NCBI GenBank assembly: GCA_009617715.1
Contig: VTFK01000277.1
Coordinates: forward strand, 248,001-312,000
Source of the DNA: Plectrocnemia conspersa
Taxonomy: Eukaryota; Arthropoda; Insecta; Trichoptera; Polycentropodidae
Length of the DNA stretch: 64,000 nucleotides
Reading direction: 5' to 3'
In this document: positions 12,731-25,189 of the stretch, in pieces
Layout: each line of letters starts with the position of its first letter
Position numbering within the stretch: position 1 is the first letter of the stretch
Made by a program: the position numbers and the translations under genes
The notes under the pieces: generated by a model
The model's database searches: none
The model's input: only the letters and a program-made list of their open reading frames with translations
Told to the model about the DNA's origin: nothing

Positions 12731-14830
12731 ATTGCCAAATGCTATGCTTTTACTCGATTGTCTATTGAGTTATATGTGAAGCACGTATGCAATATGCGCT
12801 TTTCAAATATAGTGACTTGAACAGTATATATTTATAATACGAATGTAAAGGATAACTGTATGGCTCTTTAAATACCAAAATAATACACTTTGCTTGGAAA
12901 GGATGCGCTATAAACAATGCGGTATAATTTGTGCAGAAGACCTACCTCTTTAATAATGATCGCCTATCTGATAGTTTCACGTTTAAGGCGCAAATACATT
13001 TTGTGGATGTGACAAAAAGCGATGCAATTGACCCATTAACATCCTAATCTGCAATTTGATCGAGTTGTATCAAAGCAGAAAGACAGATATAGGGAGAGAC
13101 AGACGAAAGAAAATGTGACGAAAGGCCAAGTCACTTAACAAGATACATCAGCGGATAGTCTAGCAAGTACACATTACTACAGATCATTGCCGGCAATAAT
13201 TCAAATCGACACTCCAACCAAGACTCCAACCAATGGATAGCAGCTGTTACATTTCCAAACATATGTAATAATTAATATATGCCTTAAAAATAAACCGGTA
13301 CTAGCTTTTTTGGCGTTTATATTTGCTGCAAAGTCACATCTCTTTAACCCTTAAAGATTTTTGAAACTTTTAAATAAATATACAATAAAAATGAAGACTA
13401 GTAATAACTGGAATTTTCATATTAATAAAAAGGTTATAATTTGTAATCCTAAGACCATCTCTGTACTATTTAATATATTTCTTAACAAATATATATATTT
13501 TTAATAACGATATTTTGCATATACTTAAAATTCAAATGTCCTTATTATCGCTTTCTAGAAAATATTTCGAGAAAAAATACTGTGTATGCACTTAAAAAAA
13601 TATGTAAACTATAATGGCATTTACGACAACCAAATGTGCATAGGTGCTCTCATGGCATTGTGGAATGTTTGGATACAAACTGTCGGGAAAGCTTAATGAT
13701 CTATGCCTAAGTGATAACTGTTGTGACGCTTGTAAATTCTTGGAGAAAGTGGGAGCATCTAATGATTTTTTTATATATTATTCTATAAATAAATTGAGTG
13801 AAGTATATCATTGTATTTTTATTAAAAAATGCTTTTAATTAGACTAAGGTATTTTTAGTTGACTCGCTTAATGTAGAAAAACATTTACTATTTTAATCCA
13901 ATATACAATATAATAATAAATTGATGAGAATTGCTATAATCCTATAAAAATAACTCATGAACAATTAACTCAATAGCTTTTTATATATTATAATTTAATT
14001 TTTGTATTATAGGTGTATATATCTAAACTATATATATAGGTATATATAATAAAAAAAATACTTTTTAACACAATTTGACATACTGTGTTAATCAAACAAA
14101 GCAAAGTTTTATATTAACAACTGCTAAAAATGACACTTAATTGGAAAAAAATAAGGAACCATTAAAATAACAAAAAAGTAATTTTTATTATTTGACGCCT
14201 AAAAAACGATGAAACTAAGTAAAATTGCTAGTGAGGGAGTATTTTATTTTATGGTAGTTTTATATCTAGAATAAGAGAGAAGAAATTTATTGAACGAACA
14301 ACTTGTAAATGAATAGACCGAGTGTCTCTATTTATTTCTTTCCTTCATATATACTTTATATGTGGCACATTTTGTAGTTGTATCATGTGACTAGTAATCA
14401 CAGCTACAATTGTGTTTAAAATATCAGAATTATATCATCTTAATACATGATTGATATACACACTTAAAATATTTAAACGTTCATATGACTCGATACATGC
14501 GGTTGACCAAATACAGAAATATACAATTGGAATATATATTCTGTAATGTCAGTTAAATGGTTAACCTATAAATTTATTAAAAATTGCTAAGGTATGATAA
14601 AAAGTGATATTGCTTATTATCATTAATTGATATAATTATTATAGATTGATTAATTGGATCCCTTGAAAATAAATACAACATTGCTCGTGTAAATTCAATT
14701 TGAGGCGTTCAGGTTAAACGCAATTTGAACGGTATAATATTGTATAATACATAAAGTTTTATTATGGGTATAAATCACTCTATAAGCCTCAGCAATTATA
14801 ATAATTGAGCATAATATTCACGTTAGGTAA
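12731..14830. other. AT-rich stretch, nothing firm
   Basis: Includes a 64-codon ORF at 13644-13838 (Cys-rich middle, ATG unclear) with no family. 14010-14060 is a TATATA/AGGTATATA simple repeat. No repeat family or RNA gene seen. Confidence 0.5.
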
Positions 14831-15060
14831 TGATTTTGCCGGTGTTGCTGTGGTAAATTGCAGCCTATTACCCAAGACGAATATTTATTTGTACATCCCA
14901 TATACGAGCGAGGTAGACCGCAACCACTGTCCGTGGAAAACGTAAATCAGCCCTTAATAGGGCCTGGGCCCTTTTCAGACAGACCCTCGTGGCCACTCAC
15001 CTTTCATTCAACTTGATATTCCCTTTTGATGGGATTCAGTCGAATGAATTTGGCGAAGAT
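14831..15060. other. Short GC-richer island
   Basis: TACGAGCGAGGTAGACCGCA through GGGCCTGGGCCC (14961-14972, near-palindromic) to the CCTCGTGGCCACTCACC stretch. No ORF. Candidate conserved element; 15061-15870 beyond it is featureless. Confidence 0.4.
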
Positions 15061-15871
15061 TTTTTTTTAATTTTGATGGTTTTTATAACATATAACAGAT
15101 GAAGCGTATAACTAACATTCTATATGGTTACTTTTAGGTTTAAGATAGTTTCAGTATGAATGGAACGAATCATTAATTGTTGATTAACTTCGAATGATTA
15201 TTCACAAAATGTTAAATTCTACATTGGAAGTTGATATTTTGGTAAATGAGATTATTATATCAAGCTATGTATATTAAGCATTGACAATGCTTAAATTTTT
15301 TGATTATATTAATTTGATGGTATATTCCACAGTATTTTTACCAATATTTTATTTTAAAAATATAGATAATTTAAGCTGATTTTATATCATGTCTAAAAGA
15401 GAGAGAGATCATGGCGTTCTAACGACGATTATCCATACCCCACATTCACGACTTCAAATCAAAGTTCCAAGGAAAACATTTAAGAATAATAATCAAATAT
15501 ATGTAATAATTTATAGTCTATTTATCTATGAATTTATTACAATAAAAAAGTGAAACTATATTTATGACACAATTTCGTGTTAAATATTTCAAAGATATAT
15601 TATTACTTAAAAGCAATATAATGTACGATTCTATATAAATTTATTATATAATTTATTGTACTCTTTCAGTATATATTCTAATTTTACTTTATATATTTTT
15701 TTACTATATTATGTCTATTTAAACCTTTCACAATTGTATTAACACTAGAATTGTACCCAATAATACTAAAAGCAATCCGAGAGAAAAAATATCGCACGAG
15801 CTTCTAAAACAATCTAAATCATCAATAGAATTTTCACCTCTCTTTCTTGTTCTTTGTGTCTTCGATCAAAA

Positions 15872-15896
15872 AACCCCATCACACTGTGATGGGGTT
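15872..15896. repeat. Perfect 12-bp stem, 1-nt centre hairpin
   Basis: AACCCCATCACA, centre C, TGTGATGGGGTT. It lies 5' of a GC-richer stretch. It could be a binding palindrome or a TE internal hairpin. No gene adjoins it. Confidence 0.7.
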
Positions 15897-16640
15897 CTAA
15901 CGTGTAAAATTTTTCTATTTTTATTTCTTAGAAGCGCACAGCTTCCTGGTCCAGCTCTCAAATGTAATGGAAATAATGTGTTCCGCAACGACGAACACCC
16001 TTCTCTTTGGAATCACACAGCATCATTGCTCCCACGTCTTATTTCCTTTATTTCCACGCACTCGGAATTATAATAAAGCATCGGGATTATGTTTTATGTG
16101 TTGCTATTAAATCGTGTGTTCCATGCGCTAAACGTGTTTTTCATATGAGCAATTTCGCCTTAGCAATTGGAAAATGGGGTCGTTTTCCAGCTTCCGCTTA
16201 CATTGCCAAAAAAAGAATGTATACATTTAATTGTCTGATCATCAAAGTGTCGCTAACAATTGATGAAAATTTTATGTATACTTTAAAATAACTAAATCAC
16301 ATATGGTGTAATGCACATTTTTTTATTTATATTTGAGTCTGTTCTCTCTCCCCATGAAGATAAGCCCTTACCTTAACCATAAAGATGCCCTAACGACTAC
16401 GGCTATTGAAGCCCTTTCGCCATACGCCCTTTGCCACGGGACAGATAAATCTCTCGAAAGATAAGCGCGGCTCGATTTCCTAATTCTAAACAAGGATATC
16501 TTTGATAAATTGTACTCGTACCTCCGTCATAATAATAAGCCGGCATTAATCAAAACGGTCAGTCCGTTGTAAGAACAAGGAGAAACTTTGAACGATGGTG
16601 TCCTTGTAAATTACCACTGCCGGAAAAATAATATCATACA
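15897..16640. other. Two GC-richer patches without gene
   Basis: 15930-16200 and 16360-16620 are mixed in composition. A 94-codon frame covers 16007-16291 but lacks an ATG at its start and any known domain. Candidate regulatory sequence. Confidence 0.3.
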
Positions 16641-17161
16641 AGGCAATATAATTAATTTGATTTTTTGGAAATTAAATTTTAAAAATGACAAATTATGTTG
16701 TAATCAGTGAACCCTAGATTTTTTTGTGAAATTTTAAATATATCATTTTCTAAACCATCAGTGATCAACGACAGATAAAAATCATGCTTTGCGCAATATG
16801 CGTTAAAAGCGCCATAAAACTGGTCTAAGAAAATATAGAACTAAATAATGAAAAATAATTTTTACATACAATGATACGTGTTTTAAATTAAAATACAAGC
16901 TTTTGAATATTTTAATGATCTTTGCTTAAATCACAGCTGTGATATGACTATTGATTTTTTTTGCATCTAGTGCATTTTTGTAGTCGATTGTTTTACATTC
17001 CAAATTTTAACCTAAACCCTTAATTGCAAACACACATAAAAACAAAAACTATGTTTTGATCATTAAGATTTTAATTTAACTTATTTAAGTCACACATATA
17101 ATCTCTAATAAAGGCCAAATCCTACATCTGAAAATTTTTGTACTGACTTTCTTTTAATTTC

Positions 17162-18029
17162 ATTTAGAGTACGCTCGGGATAAGAATTCCGGTTTGTTAC
17201 TATGTGGCTCAAAACAATTTCGTTCAGAATATTTAATTTTTTTATTTTAAAAGAAAATATATGTTTATTAAACATACATACATCTGAGCTAAGTTGTAAA
17301 TTTCAACGTAAAATTAAAATTATAATATATAATCGAAGAAACCAGACATTGATGTCATTAATTAAATATTTGCAAAATTCAAAATCTTTCACTAGTCAAA
17401 AAAATAATGAAGTCTTTAGCTATTCTTCAAAAGCAAAAAGATATAAAATGGAAAAAGAAATTATTCGCAGATTGTTTAATGGCTCGACGACTCTATTAAA
17501 TCATTAGAGTCCATTGAATAAATTAAAAAATTATCATTGGTGCAACAATAAGAATAATTACTTTTTTAAGCCTTACAGAGAATAGTGTAAAAAAACCAAC
17601 AACGTACGGATTAATGGAAAAATAATTAAAATATTTTAATCCACGGGTAAGAGAACAGATAACTTACAGTGTATATTTGAAGCCTTGATATCAATTAACC
17701 CAGATATGCCCAAGAAATTTTGTTCTCTTAAAATTTCATTTATAAATAAAAAACAGTGGCACGAGTTTAGTGACCTACGTATGGGACAGTGGACATATCT
17801 GGGGTTTAAACCAATATCAACACATTTTTTTAAAATAAATCACTAGAGAAGATCGAACTTCTGTGCCACACTGCACTTTAATGACGAATACCAGCGTTGA
17901 CGAATCAGCGACTGTCCTTAAAAGAGAAAGCGAGACAACGAAGTACACGCTACATCGCTTCTCCCTCTCATATACATGTACACGCACACAATAACAAACC
18001 GGCATCCTTATCCCGAGCGTACTCTAAAT
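17162..18029. mobile_element. 868-bp DNA transposon with 38-bp terminal inverted repeats
   Basis: Left end ATTTAGAGTACGCTCGGGAT then AAGAATTCCGGTTTGTTA (17162-17199); the right end 17992-18029 is its reverse complement with three mismatches. The plus-strand ORF 17202-17507 (101 aa, Lys-rich, ATG at 17202) sits just inside the left end but shows no family I recognise. Target duplication is unclear (AATTTC on the left, TCCTAA on the right). Likely a non-autonomous cut-and-paste element. Confidence 0.75.
17202..17507 (+). CDS. Unrecognised 101-aa ORF inside the TIR element
   Basis: Starts at an ATG (17202) two bases inside the left TIR. The product is basic, with LMSLIKYLQNSKSFTSQ and KMEKEIIRRLFNGSTTLL. 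No catalytic triad of a transposase is visible, so it could be a remnant or chance ORF. Its position immediately after the TIR is what makes it worth listing. Confidence 0.25.
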   Translation: MWLKTISFRIFNFFILKENICLLNIHTSELSCKFQRKIKIIIYNRRNQTLMSLIKYLQNSKSFTSQKNNEVFSYSSKAKRYKMEKEIIRRLFNGSTTLLNH

Positions 18030-18576
18030 TCCTAAAATATTTTTTAATTTTTTGACAGAAGAGCTAAAGTACTTCTGTATAATAAAGTAAACTGTAATAA
18101 TCACTTTAGATTTAACAAAAATTGTTGTTAATTAAATCCTCAAAAATATATCGTTTTCCAAATAAATACATAAATCTCATTGTTATGACTTAAAAACCAC
18201 TTGAAAACCTAATTTGTTTCTGACTGTGGTTCTTTTTTGGAAATTATATTTTTTATTATATTTTATTGATTATATAAATACCGAAATATATACACAAAAA
18301 AGCAATCTGTTCACAAAAAAAAAAAAAACACAGTGCAAGCGCAGTGCATCGCGGTTCGTGGCTTGAATCTAGGTTCGTATATAGAGGTCAACATGAGATA
18401 TAAATAAGTTCATGTCATTGTAAAGTGGTTCGTAAGAAACTGAACAACGACGTGCTATTTTAACACGTGAACACAAGGCACAAAAATATATTATACAGCC
18501 AAGTGTTGAAATAAATTTGTAATAATAGGATCACTAAAATTTAATTTATTAAATATAAAATGAGTTTGAATCTATT

Positions 18577-18604
18577 CCGGGCGAAGCCGGGTAATAAAGC
18601 TAGT
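18577..18604 (+). mobile_element. Helitron-like 3' terminus
   Basis: CCGGGCGAAGCCGGG can fold (CCGG arms around GCGAAG), followed after 8 nt by CTAGT. A short GC hairpin closely followed by CTRR-T is the usual 3' end of Helitrons, and GCGAAGCC...GCTAGT ends are common in insects. The 5' TC end was not located. Confidence 0.4.
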
Positions 18605-18641
18605 AATTTATATTCGTGAGTTCCGTTCGGTATAACTTATA

Positions 18642-18795
18642 AAGGGTGTCCCAAAACTAACGCAAGATTTGTATTTGTCGTCATTTATGCAGTAAATGTT
18701 GACAGCTGAGAGTTTATGGTGTACCCTATGTACTGAAGACTAAAAACTGTGTTTTCTATTTAATTTAAATCTTGCGTTAACTTTGGGACACCCTA
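18642..18795. mobile_element. 154-bp MITE with TA target duplication
   Basis: Left AAGGGTGTCCCAAAACTAAC then GCAAGATTT; the right end is the inverted AAATCTTGCGTTAAC TTTGGGACACCCTA. TA lies at 18640-18641 and 18796-18797. There is no ORF. The TA sites and GGGTGTCCC ends suggest mobilisation by a Tc1/mariner-superfamily transposase. Confidence 0.8.
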
Positions 18796-19222
18796 TATTA
18801 GATTTCGTTCAGTATTATCCAATAAAATGCCTTTATATAATATATGTTTTAACGATGCACACATTTGTAATATTAATTAGTCTATTTGATAAATATGGTT
18901 TGCCGAAACGCTAAATATATTTAAAAAAACCTTCTTATGCTAAGAATTTCAATGCCCTTAGATGTAATTAATGAGACGCGGTTAATTTTAATGTAAATAT
19001 TATATGGACTTGTAAATAAATAAGTTTCATGCTAAATATGAAAGCAGTGCTTCTACGGCTTGTAAGAATGCACACATGTGTCATATCTGATTTAATAAAT
19101 AAATGGAAAATACCTGATACGCTATCATTGAAGTCTGGTAATGATCATATTAAGTAGATAACGATTTAAAAATTTGCAAGAATTCATTTAAATTCTGAGT
19201 GAAGCAAGATCAAAGAAGTGTA

Positions 19223-19258
19223 ACTTACCTGAAACAAAAAAAAAAGTATTACTATACG
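19223..19258 (-). promoter_or_regulatory. Candidate recursive (ratchet) splice site
   Basis: Minus strand: AGTAATAC branch-like motif, a long uninterrupted T tract, then TTGTTTCAG/GTAAGTTA. Junction between 19229 and 19228. It shares the TAATAC, T-tract, TTGTTTCAG/GTAAGT order with the site near 7998, but the flanking sequence differs, so it is not simply a copied repeat. Confidence 0.6.
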
Positions 19259-19389
19259 GTATTATAAATATACATTTTGATTGAATTTTCTAACGTACTG
19301 CTTTACAACTACTACTTACTTTTTAATTAACTCTTCTACTTATTCGCGCGCTTTACTTTAGTAAACGAGTATATTTTTTTTAACAATGT

Positions 19390-19910
19390 AAGTGCCTCGT
19401 GGGGTCTCGCTAATTTAAAACGTCATTAGCGCCGGATCATCCCCCTTCAGACAAAAGGGCCGACACGAACGTTTACCAACGTCGATATAATAATGCACCG
19501 AATAAAAATGAAACACATTACAAAAATTACCAACACGCATAATGGCCCACCGCACACTAATTGCCCCTCCAAGGGATCTATATACATTTTTAATATAATA
19601 ATAAAATAAAGTATGAAGCGGAAGCGGAGCGTCACTTTTCCCCGGCTAATGGCGGCGCATGATACAATTCGTTATATTATTATTATATAAAATAAAACGC
19701 TGAGCGAGTCGAAATTTAATTTACATTTTAACCGAACTCGTTAAACGACAAAGGACACTGACGATTGTCAAGAAACGGCGCGCGGACATAAAGTTTTAAA
19801 TTAAGGGGCTCTTATCGTAAGCCGGCTGGATTCCTTTGTCAGGTGGGTTCCAAATCTATGAGTTTCTCTAATGCGGCCCTGCCAACTTTCCTTCTTTAGT
19901 TATTGTTGTT
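19390..19910. other. GC-richer non-coding island
   Basis: CCTCGTGGGGTCTCGCTAAT, GGCGGCGCATGATAC, AAACGGCGCGCGGACAT and GTAAGCCGGCTGG words span 500 bp with no ORF of interest (a 62-codon minus-strand frame only). It lies 160 bp from the recursive splice site at 19228. Candidate conserved element. Confidence 0.45.
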
Positions 19911-20164
19911 ATTATTTATTTAATGCTTCGCAATAAGGCGGCGCTTATTAAATTTCGAGCGAGTTATGGGTAATTCAATAATTATAAAATATGGAAATGG
20001 AAATTTGAAAACAGAACCTTTAAATTAAAGAAAAGCAAACCAATTTAATTACATCGTACAATTTATCATTTTCCAGTAGTCATTTTTATTTTAAACGTGT
20101 TTTACCTTCGTATAAGGTGTGTTTATTTTCAGTTTTTAAGAAAAAAATATGTAATATAACCAGG

Positions 20165-20345
20165 GGATGCGAAGAGAGAAGCAGCGGTTAAAAGTTGATT
20201 CAGCCTCTTCTTGAATTATTCCAAGTTAAGTGTCTACTGAAGTTTTACATCCCCAACACAGATAGTGATGCCAGACCATTAATACTAATTGTGACCGGGA
20301 ACCCGGCTTAGGTTATGTTAGGTTACGGAGGAAGAGCCTTTTTGG
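20165..20345 (+). repeat. Dispersed GGATGCGAAGAGAGAAG repeat
   Basis: GGATGCGAAGAGAGAAGCAG, then TTGATTCAGCCTCTTCTTG and CCAAGTTAAG, aligned with the copy at 3615. It ends near TTAGGTTATGTTAGGTTACG, again beside an AGGTTA run as at 7576. Confidence 0.5.
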
Positions 20346-20589
20346 CGCATGTCTGACCATCCTAAACCTACAGGATGTTAAAGCTATTATTTTTTGAAAA
20401 GATATTACAGATTTCTCAAAAGAATTATTACAGCCTTTTTTTGTTAAAAAATATTTTCTACGAATACACTGATTTTTATTCTGATGCATAGGAAAGAGTG
20501 GCTTTGTTCTAGATGTTTTAAAATATACAGTAAACCTCCTAGTCTCCTAGATATAATAATGTGTCATATTTGGGAATTTTTTTTATCCA

Positions 20590-22845
20590 TATATAATTCA
20601 ATTGGCAGATGGTCAAAAGAGCGCTGCATCATAAGCGCTTTTACCAAAGTAGCGCTGTAACAAAATAGCGTGCGTCAAATGCGCCGACAGTCATATGAGC
20701 GTTTGACAAAAGAGAGCACGTCATAAGAGCGCAAAAATACTTGGAGGAAATCAAGTAATGAATATTTTAGGAATTAGGTATACAAAAAATATGTTCATTG
20801 GGAGAAATTTACAAAGAATAAAAAAACACGAGATATAGGCGGTAAAATTAGTATTTTATGTGCCAAAGCGTAATGACGATTAAAATGATTAGTTAATGAA
20901 AATATAATTATTTAATAATTATTAGGTACATTTGAAAGTATGGCTCCCCATCCCCATACGTACGATATACATATATTTGGTACTAAAATGAAATGCTGAT
21001 TTTGAATTGATCATTAGATTTGTTCTGTAATGTTCCATTAAAATGACAAAAAATTATCGACTCGACTTACAATGAATGCGTACAGTTATAGGGCAAGTAT
21101 ATGATACGCCAGACCTTTTTTTTATTTATTTTAGAGAACTACACTTTATCGTGAATGGCGAAAACAAGCACAATATAAATTTTAAGCGCAAAGTGTAAGA
21201 TAAATAAATTCATCTGAAAATAAATGTGATTGCAAAGGGTAAAAACAATAATTTTACCGAATTCATTTTAATCATACTGTATAATTCTCAAAAGGGAAAA
21301 AACGTATGATTTTTTAACGGACGATACGCACATGTTTAAAATTATTTTTAAGATAATAAAACTATAAATTGGTAAATCTGTATGATTTTTTTTAAATACT
21401 TTTATATTGGTCCGATATTTAGTTTTAATGTGTATTAAACTAAAACCTAAAAACCTAATTTTTTTGCGATTACGATAAAAGTAGTTTTTTGTGAATTTCG
21501 TGCTTTGTCCATTCAAAAAAGGGTAGTATTTATACAAATAGAATAGTTTGAAAAAAATATTAATTTGTGCAATATTCTAATATTTTCTCCAGGTTTTTGG
21601 TATGGCCTTTTTACCTGGTTATCGATAGCACATTAGTTTCCCTTATCTTGCATATTTGCTAAACTCAAAAAACTATTTGGCGTCACGCACATTGAACAAT
21701 TGTTATAGATGAAATTGTTATCTATTAGGAAGATTAATCCTTGTAGATAGTTGTAAGTCATTCGTGGTATTTTATATGAACAATGAAAGTGAGTAAATTT
21801 AATAATTAAATAAACATGTTAATAAATTAGGTATATAAAATAGATTTGTTTCATCAACACCTTGTACATATAAAGTTAATATTCTCGCGTTTGCTCGCCT
21901 TCTGGAATGATTAGAATTTAGGTTTCGTGGCATCTTAGTGTAGTAACGAATAGAAAATATACCAATTAAAAGTTTCAAAAAATTCTTAAACCGAAGGAAC
22001 CCAAAAACCAACCGCGATGTTGTGAAAATGAATATTATATTTAATTTATGGCAAATAATTTAAAAAAATGTTTTCGAAAACAGTTTTACGATATTTTTAT
22101 TTGCTATTTGCTTATCTGCAAATATGTATCTTTCACCGAAGTCGTAAAATTCAAGTAAAAAAGCTCGACCATCTGCTGGATAAGATCTATTATGACTTAT
22201 AGGTATAATATACATATTGATATGTATAATACACACAATAATTTATTAAAATACTAAATTAACCCAACGTCTTGGCTCATTTCTGACCATAGATATGAAA
22301 ATTTTCGATATATAATACAAACATATATCATATGTGTAAATAATATATAAATTTTCTTACAGTTTTAAATATAAAACATTAATTGTTCAATTAACAAAAA
22401 TATATTATATAATATTTGTACTCAGCCGACATTCGCGATAAAGTATAGTTGTCTAAAATAAATGAAAAAAAAGGTCTGACGAGCCATATACCTGCCCTAT
22501 GACTGTACGCATTCATTGCAAGTCAAGTAGATAATTATTTGTCAATTTAATAAAACATTATAGAACAAATTAAATGATAAATTCATTTCAGTAAAAATAT
22601 ATGTATATCGTACGTATGGGGATGGGAAGCCATACTTTCGTATATACGCAATAATTGATAAATAATATTGCTAATCATTTTGACGTGCTTTCTTTTGTCA
22701 AACGCTCATATGACTGTCTGCGCATTTGACGCACGCTATTTTGTTACAGCGCTACTTTTGTAAACGCTTTTATGACGCAACGCTTATAATGCAGCGCTCT
22801 TTTGACGCACGCTCATTTGTGACATTGCCAATTTAATTGTATATA
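20590..22845. mobile_element. 2.26-kb element with long inverted repeats (foldback-like)
   Basis: The left arm 20590-21125 and right arm 22463-22845 are inverted copies. Ends TATATAATTCAATTGGCA / TGCCAATTTAATTGTATATA; inner ends GCCAGACCTTTTTTT / AAAAAAAAGGTCTGACGAGC. The outer about 150 bp of each arm is built from degenerate short units such as AAAAGAGCGC, CATAAGCGCTTTT and AAATAGCGTGCGTCAAATGC. The left arm is about 150 bp longer because of unique sequence around 20740-20900. The interior of about 1.3 kb has no recognised transposase. Confidence 0.75.
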
Positions 22846-23690
22846 AATTGTACGCTTAGAAAAAAATTCTGTCATCGTTAATTATGGTGCCTTATTTTTT
22901 AAATATCGAAATGTGAAACTCAAGTATCAACAATTAAAGCACGACTGACTTTAATTGAATATTATTATCAGCATGCAATTTAACTTTTAAATCTTCGTAA
23001 AAAAATGCGAAAAAATTGAAAAGTGTAATTAAACGACTAAATGTTTGGTAGCGAAACTTTACGCCACACGAATAGTATCGATTTGAAAGCTAATACTAAT
23101 GTAGCGTAATTAACGTTGGGTTAACATACGGCCATATCAACAAGTAACATCAACGGTAAATTAGAGCGCCAGTTTTCAGTTAACTCGTGACTTGCCCACG
23201 GTGTATAGTTCCATTAGTGTAATTTTGGACCCATATCGGTGTTTAATGGTAAAAATAAACGTGATTTGTGTTAAACTTGTTTTTATGGACATGCACAATC
23301 GGCCCTATCAATCTTTCATGTTACTTTGTTTAGTTACGGAACCTTTATTATTAAGTTGTAATTAATAGAGCAGAGAATTCGACTTAAGATATTGCATATA
23401 TAACAAAAACATGAATATGATTCATTAGCACATTATGAAAGTACCGGTACAATTTAATTTTATTAGCTTTTTACTCTTTATAAGAAGACACCTAACATAT
23501 ATTTAAGTAAGACGCAATGCAGAGAGTTTCAGATTCAATTCCATTTTCTATAGCTGATTATTTGTGTAGCTTTACAAACAGGGACAATGTTTCCCGATAT
23601 ATACATAATCCAAAGTTATATGTATGTGGTGGCGTTCAGCTCGCACTATTTCTAGTAAACAAGCTTTAGATCAATATTGTACAATATAGG
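22846..23690. other. No gene seen
   Basis: Moderately AT-rich with some mixed words at 23020-23330. No ORF, inverted repeat or known repeat. Confidence 0.5.
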
Positions 23691-24480
23691 GTTGTCGCAA
23701 AGCTCGTTATGAAGTGCGCGCGTGACACACGTAAAAGTAGCCGAATTTCGATGATGAAAAGCCCGCAGGATTAACGGTTGCACGTGCCATTCGTTACGTT
23801 CGACGGCCACGTGTACTTGGACTGTCTGTTTTGTGTGGGAAAATGGAAGTGGGCAACTCCCTCTTGCCTTTCCGAAAAGGGCTGAACATAAATAATTAGG
23901 GGTGGGGCGAGAATAGAAGCAGGCGCCGGACCCGCGTTAGGGGTCTGATGGGCCGGAAAAACGACTGGCACTTCCGTTCCGTACATCCCCGACGGATGCG
24001 AATCGGACTTTTGCACTACAGTATTGTGGGAAGAAGAGTGGAAGTAAAAGATTACATTGCTATTTTAAGATCACTATTAATATTATTACCAAAAAAAAGC
24101 GTTTAGATATTGATAATTTTCAACTATACCACTTAAAAGTTAACTTTTATATTTTTAGATAATTACCGTTAGTTATTAAGCGCGCAGCAGCCTGGCCCCG
24201 TATCGATCTCGGTCCATGTACTTTGTCCAAAAACTTTTCGGAAACACACAGCCTCAGCGATAACTCCTGAAGGAAGTCGAGATCATTACTCATCATGGCT
24301 CCTCTTTCTCTCGCTCCCTCCGCCGCCCGATTACTTTCACATACATCGATCATATATAAATTAGTTATTAGCTCGCCGCACTTCTTACTTTTTCGGTTAT
24401 GAATTTTCTCAAACTTATACATTATACTGGGTGAGCCAGGGGGGGAACGATCGATTCTTAGATGCAAATTATACAGTGCA
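23691..24480. other. Two GC-richer islands
   Basis: 23700-24020 and 24170-24440 are complex and GC-richer, split by AT-rich sequence. Minus-strand ORFs of 81 and 106 codons cover them; the 106-codon frame (24147-24467) has an ATG and a charged middle (SNRAAEGARERGAMMSNDLD) but no family I recognise. It is more likely conserved non-coding sequence than a gene. Confidence 0.35.
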
Positions 24481-24944
24481 AGAATATTCAGAATACTATA
24501 AAAAAATATTTGAAAGTAGATCTACAACATATCATGCGTGAAATAAAATATTTTAGATCGACCAACTTGTAATATTTGCATCTTTTCAGAAAAACATTTA
24601 TCAGCATTACTGTATCGAATTTTGTTACCCACTAGATATAATAACCTCTACAGTTCAAACGTCTTTTATAAAGCCACTATGACAAGAAAAGCCAAGCATA
24701 TCCACCACCGATAAAAATTAACCTTTTGTAGCTTAAAGTTTTTTTTAATAAGTGTTGCCTAAATTCAAAGCCATTTTGAATGACTATAATATTATATATA
24801 TTAAATAATTTAATTAAAAAAGTTTTCGTCTATCTAGATGTAAATTATATGAACTAAAATTTATTTGCAGAATTAACTTTAGAAGTTTAAATTCATATTT
24901 ATAATATTAATAGTGTTATGTTAATTCAACTCTTAATCTTTTAA

Positions 24945-25181
24945 CCCTTTGGACGCGGAAATCGACTAAAGGCGCTTAATTGATTTTTTTATCTCTTAAC
25001 GCAAAAATCAGTAAAAAGAAATGTTTTTAAAAAAAATTTTTTTTGTGAATAAACATGAAATATCATTTTTAAATAAATACAAATTAAAAAATCAGAACAT
25101 TTAAACACAGTATCAAGGTAAAATTTTCATTTTTAAAAAAAAAACAATTTTATAATTATTTTTGATTAACGCGTCAAAGGG
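24945..25181. mobile_element. 237-bp piggyBac-like MITE
   Basis: TTAA at 24941-24944 and 25182-25185 flank the inverted ends CCCTTTGGACGCG / CGCGTCAAAGGG (one-base gap). The body is AT-rich and non-coding. TTAA duplications with CCC-starting ends are the hallmark of the piggyBac group. Confidence 0.75.
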
Positions 25182-25189
25182 TTAATTGT

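Noticed and set aside
16007..16291. 94-codon plus-strand frame
   Set aside because: No ATG at the start and no recognisable motif.
24147..24467. 106-codon minus-strand ORF
   Set aside because: No domain, no splice context, sits in a GC-richer island where long frames arise by chance; listed only as an island.
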